64,000 nucleotides of DNA from Salifodinibacter halophilus (lineage in GTDB: Bacteria; Pseudomonadota; Gammaproteobacteria; Nevskiales; Salinisphaeraceae), in the NCBI GenBank assembly GCA_012999515.1, contig JABEEB010000001.1, forward strand, positions 1,178,001 to 1,242,000. The letters run 5' to 3'. The notes below the pieces were generated by a model. It ran no database searches, was not told where the DNA came from, and was given only the letters and a program-made list of their open reading frames with translations. The first letter of the stretch is position 1. The number at the start of each line of letters is the position of its first letter. The position numbers were made by a program, and so were the translations under genes. This document shows, piece after piece, positions 1 through 9,395 of this stretch.

Positions 1-1
1 C

Positions 2-790
2 TGGAATGCGCTGGTCAAGGTCGGACTCGACCGCCTGCTGAGCATCTCGTTGATTCAGGTCAGCTGCGGTATCATCGCACTGCTCAGCGTGGCCTTCGTG
101 CCGCTGCCCGCCCCCGCCGCCTGGCCCTGGCTGCTGGCCTCGGTGATCCTGCATATCGGCTACAACATCTTCCTCGCCCGTTCCTACCGGGTCGGCAACC
201 TAAGTCAGATTTACCCTATCGCGCGCGGCTGTGCGCCACTGCTGGTCACGCTGATCGGCATCGGATTGCTCAGCGACAATCCCTCTTTACTGGGCTATGC
301 CGGTATCGGCCTGCTGGTGCTCGGCATCCTGTGCATGGCATTCCCCGGAGGGCGCCGCCACCGGCTCGAACTCGCCTCACTGATTAATGCATTGGTCACA
401 TCTGCATTCATTGCCGGCTATACTCTGGCCGATGGCAGTGGTGCACGTGCCAATGGAGATGCCACCGGCTACGTCATCTGGCTGTTCCTGCTCGACGGTT
501 TCGGCATGCTGCTGATCCTGATCGCCCTGCACGGCACTCGAACGCTGCCACAGCTCGGTCGCCACTGGCAGGTCGGGCTGATCGGAGGCGCCCTTTCCCT
601 CGGCGCCTATGGCGTCACCATCTGGGCCATGACCCAGGCGCCGATCGCACTGGTGGCCGCACTGCGCGAGACCAGTGTCCTGTTCGCCATTGCCATCGGA
701 ATGATCTGGCTCAAGGAGCCATTGCGTCGGGAACGCCTGCTGGCCGGCGGGTTGATATTGGCCGGTGTGGTGCTGACCCACTGGGGATGA
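2..790 (+). CDS. EamA/DMT-family membrane transporter, 5' end outside window
   Basis: The reading frame is open from base 2, so the true start lies upstream of the window; the first in-window start-like codon is TTG at 50. About 262 residues are visible, made of repeated hydrophobic helices separated by short charged loops, as in the ten-helix drug/metabolite transporter superfamily. A typical second-half signature is seen in the stretch around PIALVAALRETSVLFAIAIG and the following WLKEP. These proteins are inner-membrane exporters of small metabolites; the substrate cannot be read from the sequence. A 75-bp palindromic element begins 36 bases after the stop. Family is confident, substrate unknown. 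Confidence 0.85.
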   Translation, partial: WNALVKVGLDRLLSISLIQVSCGIIALLSVAFVPLPAPAAWPWLLASVILHIGYNIFLARSYRVGNLSQIYPIARGCAPLLVTLIGIGLLSDNPSLLGYAGIGLLVLGILCMAFPGGRRHRLELASLINALVTSAFIAGYTLADGSGARANGDATGYVIWLFLLDGFGMLLILIALHGTRTLPQLGRHWQVGLIGGALSLGAYGVTIWAMTQAPIALVAALRETSVLFAIAIGMIWLKEPLRRERLLAGGLILAGVVLTHWG

Positions 791-825
791 AGGCCCGATG
801 CCAGCGCATTTCCAGGCATTTATTT

Positions 826-900
826 CCAGGGACAGTATATCGAATTAAACGTTTGACACTAAAAACAGCAGAGATAAATAGCTCAATATACTGTCACCGG
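826..900. repeat. 75-bp palindromic REP/MITE-like element, copy 1
   Basis: Ends are CCAGGGACAGTATAT on the left and ATATACTGTCACCGG on the right, forming an imperfect terminal inverted repeat. The interior has the AATT-and-GACACT type core shared with the other copies in this window. It sits between the EamA gene and the hydrolase at 944, so it may contribute to the latter's 5' region. Confidence 0.85.
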
Positions 901-943
901 AGCTGAAGCATATAATAAAACTTCATAAACATCGGAGAAATAC

Positions 944-1648
944 GTGTTATTTCGTCAGTTCTTCGACCCGGACTCCAGCACCTACACTTATCTATTCGCC
1001 AGCGCGCCGGGGCGCGAGGCAGTAATCATCGATCCGGTCAAAACCCAGGCTGAACAGTATCTGACCGCCATCAACCAACTCGATCTGTCGCTGGTCAAGG
1101 CCATAGATACACACATCCACGCCGACCACGTAACAGCACTCGGCGATCTGCGTGACACCACCGGCTGCATGTCGATGATGGGCGAATACACCCAAGCCGA
1201 GTGCGTATCCACACATGTTCGGGACGGAGAGATAGTCGACACCGACGGCGTACAACTGCAGGCGTTATATACGCCGGGCCACACCGACGAATCGTTCAGC
1301 TTCGTGCTGCGTCCATCGGCACCACAGGCCGTGTTTACCGGCGACGTATTGTTGATTCGAAGCAGCGGCCGGACGGATTTCCAAAACGGTGATCCCGGGC
1401 TGTCCTGGGATTCCATCAACGAGCGTCTGTTCACGCTACCGGAGGAGACCATGGTCTACCCAGCCCACGACTACAAGGGTTGGACGGCATCATCTATCGG
1501 CGAGGAAAAGCACCACAATCCGCGGCTGGCGGGCACAAGTCGCCAGCAATATATCGAGATCATGAACAATCTGAATCTGGCGAATCCGAAGATGATGGAC
1601 GTCGCGGTGCCGGCCAATCTGGCCTGCGGCCAAATCTCGGTGCCATGA
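944..1648 (+). CDS. Persulfide dioxygenase-like metallo-beta-lactamase-fold protein (ETHE1/Blh type)
   Basis: A 234-residue protein starting with GTG, preceded by GGAGAAATAC. The metallo-beta-lactamase signature HIHADH is at residues 57-62, followed by His113 (PGHTDE), Asp134 (FTGDVLL) and His175 (YPAHDY). This is the single-iron layout of ETHE1-like sulfur dioxygenases, which oxidise glutathione persulfide to sulfite. The SGRTDFQNG stretch is also typical of ETHE1/Blh proteins. There is no signal peptide, so it should be cytoplasmic. It stands alone between two palindromic repeats, with no rhodanese or SQR gene next to it. Other glyoxalase-II-like activities are possible, but the pattern favours persulfide oxidation. 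Confidence 0.85.
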   Translation: MLFRQFFDPDSSTYTYLFASAPGREAVIIDPVKTQAEQYLTAINQLDLSLVKAIDTHIHADHVTALGDLRDTTGCMSMMGEYTQAECVSTHVRDGEIVDTDGVQLQALYTPGHTDESFSFVLRPSAPQAVFTGDVLLIRSSGRTDFQNGDPGLSWDSINERLFTLPEETMVYPAHDYKGWTASSIGEEKHHNPRLAGTSRQQYIEIMNNLNLANPKMMDVAVPANLACGQISVP

Positions 1649-1711
1649 CAGTGCACGAGCACCGAATCTAAATCGTGCACCTGCTAGCTATAGCTCCGTA
1701 TAGCTCTAGTT

Positions 1712-1784
1712 CCGGGGACAGTATATCTAATTCAATGTTCGACACTGGAAATGGCAGCGACAAATAGATAAATATACTGTCCCC
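1712..1784. repeat. 75-bp palindromic REP/MITE-like element, copy 2
   Basis: Full-length copy with perfect outer arms GGGGACAGTATA and TATACTGTCCCC. The interior carries AATTCAATGTTCGACACT. It lies downstream of the persulfide dioxygenase gene and upstream of the tricorn gene. Same family as the copies at 826, 14061 and 16284. Confidence 0.9.
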
Positions 1785-1999
1785 TAAACTTCGCTAAACT
1801 TACCAAGCCTGCCAGCCAGTGATGCGAAAGCCTTTCCCAGCGGATGCTCCAGGCGGCTTAGTTTCGATTAAGTTGCGCAGAGCACACAGCCAAAACGAAA
1901 ACTTAACTCTACATTCCTGTAGAAATTTGAGGTAAAGTTTCAGAGGCCAAGCGAAAAAACCAGGGTGCCTCAGAGCACCCGAATAATAAGGTCGATACT
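1785..1999. other. Non-coding stretch upstream of the tricorn gene
   Basis: Together with the repeat before it, this makes about 350 bases without a gene. It is AT-richer than its surroundings and has a small hairpin (GGGTGC/GCACCC, about 1964-1981) close to the downstream start. I see no clear promoter and no small coding frame. Confidence 0.4.
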
Positions 2000-4900
2000 A
2001 TGCCGCCACTCACATTGGCCGCCACCACATGGCGTGCCAGCTTGATCCTATTCACCTTGCTGGTGATGGCCACCCCTTGGTTAACAGCTGAAGCCGCGAC
2101 CGCCTATTACCGCTCACCCAGCCTCTCGGGCCAGACCCTGGCCTTTGTGGCTGAAAGCGATATCTGGCTGGCCCACCTGGATGATCTACAAGCGCGGCGT
2201 CTGACCAGTACCGACGGCGAAGAGCAAACTCCCTTCGTCTCCCCCGACGGCCAACAGGTCGCCTTCGTGGCCCAAGCCGATGGGCCAGAAGAAGTCTATG
2301 TCATGCCTGCCTCGGGCGGGGTGCCACAACGTCTTACCTTTGAACAAGCCAGAGTACGGCTGCGGGGCTGGACCCCGGATGGCAACCTGCTGTATGCCAC
2401 GACCGGTGGCGTTGGTCCCGATGGACAATGGCAGCTACGCACAATAAATCCCGAAACTCGCGCCACCCAAGATATCCCGCTGCAGGACGCTTTGTCGGGT
2501 GCCTTCAATGAAGATGCGAGTCGCTTGTATTTCACCCGCTTCGGACTGGGTACGAGCGGTGACCACATGCGACTCTATCGCGGCGGTGCCATGGGACAGC
2601 TCTGGGCCTATGACATGGGGTCCCAGCAGGAGGCGAGGCGCATCAAAACCTCCGGATCGGTGAGTGCACCGATGGCTTATCAGGACCAGCTAATATTTTT
2701 AAGCGATGCCGATGGGCACCCCAACCTATGGCAGGCGTCAACAGACGGTAGCCAACGCAAACAACTCACTCATTTTACGGACTTCCCGGTTCAGCAACCC
2801 ACGGAAAATGACGGTCGGATCGTGTTTCAACACGGCGCCGATATCGGCTTGCTCAATCTGGAAAGTGGCCAGCTACGTACGCTCAAACCCCAGCTATCGT
2901 CTGATTTTCGGCGACGCCAACCGCGCTGGATTGATCAGCCGATGGACTATCTCCAGTACTGGGCGCCCTCGGGCAACGGCCAACGTGCAGTCGTCACGGC
3001 CAGGGGCCATGTCGCGACACTCGGTACTGACGCCGCTCGGCTGATCAACATCGCCCCGCAACACAAAGGGAATCGCCTGCGTAGCGCCGTTGCAGGCCCC
3101 AAGGGCCAATGGATCTATGCCATCAGCGATGCCACCGGCGAGCAGGAGATCTGGCGCTACCCGACCGATGGCTCGAAGGAAGCAAAAGCCCTCACAAGTG
3201 ATGGCCAGAGCATGCGCTGGAGCATCTCCCTATCGCCAGACGGCCAATGGTTGGCACATGATGATAACCAAGGCCAGTTGTGGCTACTCAATACCCAAAG
3301 TGGCAAAAACCGAGTCATCTATAAGCAAGGAATCGGCCGCAAGTCACTCACCAAGAATGGGCAAGACATTACTTGGTCAACAGACAGTCGCTATCTGGCA
3401 TTCGCCCCCCAGGCACGTAGCGATGACCGCCGCCGCATAGTGCTCTATGACGTTACCGAAGACCGATTGGAGACGGTGACTAGCGATCGTTACAACAGCT
3501 ATTCACCGGCCTTCTCCCCCAGCGGTGATTGGCTGTATTTCTTGTCCGATCGGCACTTTTCTCCTGATCCCGAGTCACCCTGGGGTGACCGCAATCTAGG
3601 CCCGGATTTCAAGAACCGCAGCAATATCTATGCCCTGGCGTTGACCAATCAGGCGCATTTCCCTTTTGCGCCACCAACCGAATTGGAGACGCCCACCGAT
3701 GCGGCGGCCTCAAACGATAAAACGGACGATGGCTCCTCATCCGGCGATGATGAAAAGACGAAAAAATCCGCCGACAAATCGAACCCGGTTGACTGGTCCA
3801 ATCTCGCCTCACGCCTGTGGCGAGTGCCAGTACCACCTAGCGATTATAAGGCGCTCAGTGCGACCGAAGAGCGACTGTTCGTCCTTCGATCAAAGTCAGA
3901 TAATAATGAACTGACCATGATCGATTTATCGCCTCAACCCGAGGTCACGAACTTCGCCGACGATATTGCCGGCTACCGGCTGTCCTACGACCGTCAGCAC
4001 CTACTGTTGGCACGTGGCGATGGCCAAGACCTTCGCATCGTCCCAGCCGATAAGACGGGCGCCAAAGAAATACCTGATAGCAAAGTGCGTACGGCGGATT
4101 GGGCGTTTCAGATTGACCCCATGAATGAATGGCGCTCAATGTTCAATGATACGTGGCTAATGCATCGTAGCGCCTTCTTCGACCCCGACATGCGCGGCGC
4201 CAACTGGGAAGAAGTACGCCAAACTTATCGCCAATTACTGCCGCGCTTGGCCGATCGTCGCGATCTCAGCGACCTGATCGGCCAGATGAAAGCTGAATTA
4301 TCAGCGATGCACTCTTTTGTCTATGGTGGCGATACCAATGATCGCGACAACGTCGAGGGCGCCTCACTAGGGGCACGACTTACAAAAACCCAGGACGGCA
4401 TTCGCATATCGCATATCTATCGCACCGACCCGGAATTGCCGAGCCGGGCCGCGCCACTTGCCCGCCCCGGCGTCGATGCCCGCAACGGCGACCTACTCCT
4501 GGCTCTCAATGGCCAGCCTCTCTCCAACCTGGAAGATCTATATCAGGCGCTACGCAATCAGGTCGGGGAGCAGGTGTTATTAAAGCTCTCACGTGATGGC
4601 GACGTCCATAAAACAGTGGCAACGCCTGTCGATCTGGGTACCGATTCTAAGCTGCGTTATCGTGATTGGGTGAGCAGTAATGAAGCGCACGTGGACAAAC
4701 GCAGCCACGGGCAAATCGGTTACCTGCACCTATATGCCATGGGCGCTGACGATATCGCCCAGTTTGTGCGCGACTTCCAAGCCCAATACCACAAAGACGG
4801 GCTGATCATTGATGTTCGACGTAACCGCGGTGGCAGCATCGACAGTTGGGTTATCAACCAACTAATGCGGCGCAGCTGGGCGTTTTGGGATTCACCCGGC

Positions 4901-5338
4901 CAAAAACCGGAGGTGAATATGCAGCAATCGTTCCGCGGCCATATGGTCGTGCTTACCGATCCTATGACGTATTCCGACGGTGAGACCTTCGCAGCTGGCA
5001 TCAAGGAACTGGGCATCGCCCCTGTAATTGGTCAGCGCACGGCGGGAGCTGGTGTCTGGCTAAGCAGTAGTCATACCCTGGCTGACGGTGGCCATGCCTC
5101 GATCGCCGAGTTTCCCCAGTTCGCAGCTGACGATGGCCGCTGGCTAATCGAAGGGCGTGGCGTGACCCCGGATATTGCCGTAGAAAACAAGCCACATGCC
5201 AGTTTCGAAGGCCAGGATGCCCAACTGAATAAAGCTATCGACTATCTGCAAAAACAGCTCGATGAGCATCCGATTAAACCGCTCGAATCACAACCAATCC
5301 CTCCGATTGAGGATGCCAATTTGCGATCCGAGCCATAA
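2000..5338 (+). CDS. Tricorn-type S41 serine protease, secreted
   Basis: A 1112-residue protein with an N-terminal hydrophobic signal (roughly residues 10-33), beta-propeller repeats of the TolB/WD type, a Ser/Asp/Lys-rich linker near residues 565-600, a PDZ domain around 785-870 and a C-terminal S41 catalytic domain. The predicted triad is His771 (SAMHSF), Ser992 (TYSDGE) and Glu1051 (EGRGVTPD). The spacing (221 and 59 residues) closely matches His746/Ser965/Glu1023 of Thermoplasma tricorn. The family degrades peptides released by larger proteases; the signal peptide places this one in the periplasm. It is monocistronic, with a strong terminator directly after it. Confidence 0.93.
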   Translation: MPPLTLAATTWRASLILFTLLVMATPWLTAEAATAYYRSPSLSGQTLAFVAESDIWLAHLDDLQARRLTSTDGEEQTPFVSPDGQQVAFVAQADGPEEVYVMPASGGVPQRLTFEQARVRLRGWTPDGNLLYATTGGVGPDGQWQLRTINPETRATQDIPLQDALSGAFNEDASRLYFTRFGLGTSGDHMRLYRGGAMGQLWAYDMGSQQEARRIKTSGSVSAPMAYQDQLIFLSDADGHPNLWQASTDGSQRKQLTHFTDFPVQQPTENDGRIVFQHGADIGLLNLESGQLRTLKPQLSSDFRRRQPRWIDQPMDYLQYWAPSGNGQRAVVTARGHVATLGTDAARLINIAPQHKGNRLRSAVAGPKGQWIYAISDATGEQEIWRYPTDGSKEAKALTSDGQSMRWSISLSPDGQWLAHDDNQGQLWLLNTQSGKNRVIYKQGIGRKSLTKNGQDITWSTDSRYLAFAPQARSDDRRRIVLYDVTEDRLETVTSDRYNSYSPAFSPSGDWLYFLSDRHFSPDPESPWGDRNLGPDFKNRSNIYALALTNQAHFPFAPPTELETPTDAAASNDKTDDGSSSGDDEKTKKSADKSNPVDWSNLASRLWRVPVPPSDYKALSATEERLFVLRSKSDNNELTMIDLSPQPEVTNFADDIAGYRLSYDRQHLLLARGDGQDLRIVPADKTGAKEIPDSKVRTADWAFQIDPMNEWRSMFNDTWLMHRSAFFDPDMRGANWEEVRQTYRQLLPRLADRRDLSDLIGQMKAELSAMHSFVYGGDTNDRDNVEGASLGARLTKTQDGIRISHIYRTDPELPSRAAPLARPGVDARNGDLLLALNGQPLSNLEDLYQALRNQVGEQVLLKLSRDGDVHKTVATPVDLGTDSKLRYRDWVSSNEAHVDKRSHGQIGYLHLYAMGADDIAQFVRDFQAQYHKDGLIIDVRRNRGGSIDSWVINQLMRRSWAFWDSPGQKPEVNMQQSFRGHMVVLTDPMTYSDGETFAAGIKELGIAPVIGQRTAGAGVWLSSSHTLADGGHASIAEFPQFAADDGRWLIEGRGVTPDIAVENKPHASFEGQDAQLNKAIDYLQKQLDEHPIKPLESQPIPPIEDANLRSEP

Positions 5339-5343
5339 AGATA

Positions 5344-5377
5344 CGGGACCCGGCCACAAGGCCGGGTCCCGTCGTTT
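5344..5377 (+). terminator. Rho-independent terminator of the tricorn gene
   Basis: Perfect 12-bp stem CGGGACCCGGCC / GGCCGGGTCCCG with an ACAA loop, starting 5 bases after the stop codon and followed by TCGTTT. Very GC-rich stem, short T-run. Confidence 0.88.
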
Positions 5378-5736
5378 CGCCTCCTCCTCCGGGGCATCTC
5401 GCGCTCCGGGGGACTAGTCGTCGCACCCGAGAGCAACACCCAGGGTTTCAGGTTTCCCGAGTTTCCGGGGACAGTATACCGAATTCGGCATTTAACGCCG
5501 AAAACATCGCTGAAAACACAGCAAAACCTTAATGGATGCCCCACCGTTTGTGGGTATTACGGACTAATCCGCACCTGGCTGCATTGCTCGGCGCCAACGG
5601 GCATACCCAGCGGCAGGCCTATACGGTCGCCGCTATGAGCGATCACTGCCTCCTTATCTATATGCCACGCTAGAGAGCCTGATCTACGCTCAGCCAACAG
5701 TACCAGGCAGCCAATACAAACGATGGAAATTAAACG
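5378..5736. other. Intergenic stretch with partial repeat and a possible gene remnant
   Basis: Contains a left-half palindromic repeat at 5465-5517. Further on there is a short open frame of about 34 codons ending in TAG near 5673, rich in sense-like codons (ending ...LLIYMPR). It may be the 3' end of a lost gene, but I cannot assign a family. No convincing promoter for the epimerase remnant was seen. Confidence 0.35.
5465..5517. repeat. Left-half palindromic REP-like element, copy 3
   Basis: Begins CCGGGGACAGTATACCGAAT and carries an inner stem-like segment (TTCGGCATTTAACGCCGAA), but lacks the right arm TATACTGTCCCC. Truncated relative to the 75-bp copies. Confidence 0.75.
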
Positions 5737-6691
5737 ATGATCATCGTAACCGGTGGAGCCGGGTTTATCGGCAGCAACATCATTGCCGGCCTTAACGCCC
5801 GGGGTGTACGCGATATTCTAGTTGTCGATGATTTGAGCGATGGCCGCAAATGTCTGAATCTGGCCGATCTGGATTTCGCCGATTATCTGGCATACGACGA
5901 TCTACTGACGCGGGTGGAAACCGAACCAACGGTCGCCGACCGCGAGATTACAGCGGTTTCCACCAGGGCGCTTGCTCGGACACCACTGAGCAGGATGGCC
6001 GCTACGTCATGGATCGCAATTTCCGATATTCCAAGAGTCTGTATCGCTGGTGCCAATGCCACGGCATTGCCTTCATCTATGCGTCATCAGCCGCGGTCTA
6101 TGGCATGGGCCCGAATTTTGTCGAGCAGCGCAGTGCCGAACGGCCGCTCAATGCCTATGCATTTTCCAAGTTTGCATTTGACCAGTACGTGCGTACCGAG
6201 ACACCGACCGCAACCAACCAAGTTGCGGGATTGCGCTATTTCAATGTCTACGGCCCGCGCGAGGCTCACAAAGGCAAGATGGCCAGCGTCGCCCGACATT
6301 TCTCACGCCAGATAGATAACTCCGGCTTTTGTCAGCTATTCGAGAGCTCCGATGGCTATAACGCCGGCGAACAGCGGCGCGACTTCGTCCATGTCGACGA
6401 TGTGGTCGCCGTCAATCTGTGGCTTCTCGACCATCCCGGGGTATCTTCAACTGCGGCACCGGGACAGCTCAGTCGTTTAACGACGTCGCCAATGCCGTAA
6501 TCGCCTGGCACGGACAGGGCGACAAGAGCTATATCAATTTCCCGGAATCACTTATCGGACGATACCAAAGTTACACCCAGGCCGATATAAGCGCTTTGCG
6601 TGCCGCCGGATATAGCCAGCCGTTCCTGCCGGTGGAACAGGGCGTGCCGCGGTATCTGGACTGGTTATCTGAAAATAACCGCGGCAACTAA
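5737..6691 (+). pseudogene. hldD: ADP-L-glycero-D-manno-heptose 6-epimerase (hldD/rfaD) disrupted by two frameshifts
   Basis: Three consecutive frames together give one complete HldD-like epimerase. Frame A (5737 to about 5955) has the Rossmann start [15 protein letters not shown] and LVVDDLSDG. Frame B (about 5955-6445) has [14 protein letters not shown], the YASSAAVYG segment, the YAFSKF catalytic Tyr-Lys pair, [12 protein letters not shown] and DFVHVDDVV. Frame C (about 6445-6691) has [13 protein letters not shown] and [12 protein letters not shown]. The first shift falls in or near GCGGTTTCC (about 5950-5960), the second near CCCGGGGTATC (about 6436-6446). HldD makes the heptose precursor of the LPS inner core. 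Either this copy is dead and another supplies the activity, or the assembly has indels. Catalytic residues are still intact, suggesting recent damage or sequencing error. Confidence 0.85.
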
Positions 6692-6765
6692 CCTGTCTCG
6701 CCAGACGATATCAGCGGGGCCCCGGAAACAAAGTACCGGGACAGCCCTGCTGCGACGCCCCGGCG

Positions 6766-7644
6766 CTAATCGCTCCGGTTGTCCCTCACCGTCGCGAGCC
6801 GGTCGGGGAAATTCGTGAAGATGCCGTCCACGCCCCAGTCCATGAGGCGATTCATTACAGTCTCGTCGTTGATGGTATAGACGTGCACGAACAGATCCGC
6901 CTCGTGCGCTTTGTGCACGAATGTTGACGAGATTACCTCGCGGCCACTTTTGTTGACATAATTCGTGCCGATACCGTCGGCATACTCGCCGATGGCCTCA
7001 AAGTCGCCGCCCTCTGTCTCGGACGAGTACCACACAAGCCGAACGAGCGGGATATCCGAATTGAGTGCGTGCAGCCGCTTCAAACTATCCGACCGGAAGG
7101 ACTGCAGCACGACCCGATTTTGAGCAATCAAATCGTGCGACTCGAGGATCTCGACGAGCTTTTTCTCGACGCCCGGGTATAGCTGCGGCGACTTCGTTTC
7201 GATGTAGTATTTTTCATCCGCGCCGAAGTGCTCGATGATCTCGTCGAGCGTAAGGAGCTTCGCCCCCGCGTAGGCGTCATCGGCCCGATCCGGATGCTTG
7301 CGATTGAACCACGAGCCAGCATCAAGCTCCTTGAGCTGGGCCAGTGTGTGCTCGCCGAGTTTGCCCTCACCATCAGTTGTTCTGTCGATAGTCGTATCGT
7401 GGGTGGCGACGAGATGCCCATCGCTCGTCATTTGGACGTCAAGCTCCAGGTAGTCCGCCCCGGCCTGCACAGCCTGTTCGAACGCCTGCATGGTCTCCTC
7501 CGGTGCATGACCACTAGCGCCACGGTGCGCGATATTCGCGAACGTGGATAGGTCGGCCGCGGGACTGGCGCCACCGGCAGCAGGTATGGCAACCAGAATC
7601 ACCAGCATGGCGGTCGCAAACCATCGGACTGGGTTAATCAACAT
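6766..7644 (-). CDS. Periplasmic glycerophosphodiester phosphodiesterase
   Basis: GDPD-family TIM-barrel enzyme of 292 residues that hydrolyses glycerophosphodiesters to glycerol-3-phosphate and an alcohol. Diagnostic motifs are AHRGASGHAPEETM, LELDVQMTSDG and ATHDTTIDRTTDG, giving the catalytic His pair and metal-binding Glu/Asp. The C-terminal VDGIFTNFPDRL is also typical. The start at 7644 is preferred over an upstream in-frame one at 7701 because AGGGAG lies just before it and it begins a clean signal peptide (ATAMLVILVAIPAAGGA). The protein should therefore be periplasmic. It converges on the broken epimerase gene and has no operon partner. Confidence 0.92.
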   Translation of the reverse strand: MLINPVRWFATAMLVILVAIPAAGGASPAADLSTFANIAHRGASGHAPEETMQAFEQAVQAGADYLELDVQMTSDGHLVATHDTTIDRTTDGEGKLGEHTLAQLKELDAGSWFNRKHPDRADDAYAGAKLLTLDEIIEHFGADEKYYIETKSPQLYPGVEKKLVEILESHDLIAQNRVVLQSFRSDSLKRLHALNSDIPLVRLVWYSSETEGGDFEAIGEYADGIGTNYVNKSGREVISSTFVHKAHEADLFVHVYTINDETVMNRLMDWGVDGIFTNFPDRLATVRDNRSD

Positions 7645-7725
7645 GGCGGGGCTCCCTGACTTTTTATTAATAAATCCCGATCGAGCGCGATCGTATAGCA
7701 CGGTCTACGCTAACTCAAAACCATC

Positions 7726-7770
7726 CTAGCCTACGGCGATAACTGCCACGACGTGATCGGCGCAATCCGG
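7726..7770 (+). repeat. Short protein-like dispersed sequence (LAY-DNCHD type), copy A
   Basis: The frame at 7726 reads LAYGDNCHDVIGAIR. A stretch at 13062 reads LAYSDNCHDFIETVR. The two DNA stretches differ partly at synonymous third positions (TAC/TAT, GAT/GAC, TGC/TGT), which points to a once-coding ancestor. A stop lies five codons upstream here, so it is at most a remnant. Confidence 0.4.
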
Positions 7771-7794
7771 GCCGGCAATTGTACAAATGTCTGG

Positions 7795-9105
7795 CTAACC
7801 CGAGTTATATATCGCATCTCCGGACCTATTCCCGGCACCTCCAAGGCACAAACCTTGCCGGCCGATATCGTTTAGCTCGTCTTCGGTGAAGCGGTTCGAC
7901 CAGTTCGCCTCATAGTGCTCCGCCGGAAAGTCATCGGGCGAGTTGCCCTCGCGGAAAGCTTTGGCGATACGTGTAGCGTAGGCAGCGTTCTTGTCGCACA
8001 TCGGCGCGCAAGGGATGTACATGACGTTGCCCCACCCCTGCTGGTTTTCGACCGGCGCGACCGAGTGGATCATGTCACAGTGCCACCACACCGAGTCGCC
8101 GGCCGACAAGTCGGGAATGCTCGACAAAGCCCGCGTTAACAGTGGGTGCCAAGTGTCGTTAATGGGGAGCGCACGCCGAGGTGTGGCACCGCACAAAGAG
8201 TTTTCGGGCACATCGTCAAGCAGCGGCCGAAGCAGCACATAAGCCATCGCTGATGGGATTGGCACGGTGTGCAACACGCCTTGATCGCGCTGCATATCCG
8301 ACAGCGCAGTCCAACCCTGGAATGTGCGAAAGGCCGAACACATCGTGGAACTTTCGTATTCGTGGACATCTGTGCGCCAAGCACCGTCCCACGGGTCGTA
8401 TTGATCGAAATCGCCATTGAAAATGTGGCGAAATACCTTTTGGTAGCCGGGGTGCAACCAGCGCTCGATGGCACCGCCGTCAGTGTGCGCGCCCAGCCCA
8501 CCGGAATTGGTTCCTGGTGGTCGGCGCCGCACGCGGTCCGGATAGAGACTGTCCTGATGGGGATCAAACCAGTCCCGCCCTTCTTCGGATCTATATTTCC
8601 ATAGCTGGTTCATGAACGACTGTACCGTCGCCATGCGCGGGTCCTGGCGCGCTTCCATCTGTGGGCGTGACCAAAAAACGGGGAAGATCTGCGGACGTGT
8701 GGCATCCAGCCCGCCAAAAAAATCGTCGGCCGGGCCCTGATACTGGCTGTCAAAGCCATTGGTATCGACGTATTCGACGAGTTGTCGATCCCATTCACGC
8801 GCCTGTTCATGCTCAAAGTGGCCACGTATGACTGCGCAGCCACGGCGCCGGATATAATCGATCTGCTCCGAATCCACACGGCCTGCGGCGAGATCCGCGT
8901 AGTCGACGATCGGCCAAACTTCCTCGCCGCGAGCACGTGTTGCCTCGATATTTTCAACCTCTTCCGCCACAAAATCGGAGACACGCGCGAAGGCATCGTC
9001 GACGTCGCCAATCCGTGCGCGAAGTTCGCGCTTGAGTTCGACAATACGGCCTTCGAGATTATCCGGCAGCGTGGCATCAAAAACCGACAACGGAGCGTTC
9101 ATCAT
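7795..9105 (-). CDS. DUF1479 (YbiU-like) Fe(II)/2-oxoglutarate oxygenase-fold protein
   Basis: About 436 residues, near the usual length of the YbiU/DUF1479 family (about 420). A likely 2-His-1-carboxylate iron site is formed by GAHTDGG (His-x-Asp) and the distal His in WWHCDMIHSVAPV, as in non-haem iron oxygenases. Family substrates are unknown. The start at 9105 is chosen because AGGTGG sits just upstream; an in-frame GTG at 9114 overlaps that ribosome site. No signal peptide, so cytoplasmic. It is divergent from the iron-uptake operon starting at 9396, with about 290 bases between. Whether the two are co-regulated by iron is inference only. Confidence 0.88.
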   Translation of the reverse strand: MMNAPLSVFDATLPDNLEGRIVELKRELRARIGDVDDAFARVSDFVAEEVENIEATRARGEEVWPIVDYADLAAGRVDSEQIDYIRRRGCAVIRGHFEHEQAREWDRQLVEYVDTNGFDSQYQGPADDFFGGLDATRPQIFPVFWSRPQMEARQDPRMATVQSFMNQLWKYRSEEGRDWFDPHQDSLYPDRVRRRPPGTNSGGLGAHTDGGAIERWLHPGYQKVFRHIFNGDFDQYDPWDGAWRTDVHEYESSTMCSAFRTFQGWTALSDMQRDQGVLHTVPIPSAMAYVLLRPLLDDVPENSLCGATPRRALPINDTWHPLLTRALSSIPDLSAGDSVWWHCDMIHSVAPVENQQGWGNVMYIPCAPMCDKNAAYATRIAKAFREGNSPDDFPAEHYEANWSNRFTEDELNDIGRQGLCLGGAGNRSGDAIYNSG

Positions 9106-9370
9106 GGTGGCCACCTATTGATGTTAATCCGGGGGCAGGATACCCCCTCGGCCTCTCACTATGGCTACCAAGTACACAGCCAACTGAGCGCGAATCGGCA
9201 ACGTTTTATTCATTGAATCTTGCGTCGCAAACTGCGATTCCGCTGCCATTGGTCGCAGCACGACTTCCCGGCCGCTCGGAACGCTATGGCGTTTGGTGAA
9301 CCGTATTGAACCCGCTTATCGCCGAGACTGGTTGGCCGAGCGATACCCGGTATGCTAATTTTCGCCAGCA

Positions 9371-9389
9371 AATAAGAATAATTATCATT
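9371..9389 (+). promoter_or_regulatory. Fur-box-like operator
   Basis: AATAAGAATAATTATCATT matches the 19-base Fur consensus (GATAATGATAATCATTATC) at 13 positions. It lies immediately before the first gene of the iron operon, where an iron-loaded Fur repressor would be expected. It almost abuts the chosen start codon, so the exact promoter and start remain uncertain. Confidence 0.65.
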
Positions 9390-9395
9390 AATCCT

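Noticed and set aside
5580-5675. C-terminal remnant of a glycoside hydrolase-like gene (frame ending LLIYMPR)
   Set aside because: Too short and too weakly similar to anything to name; only noted as a possible remnant.
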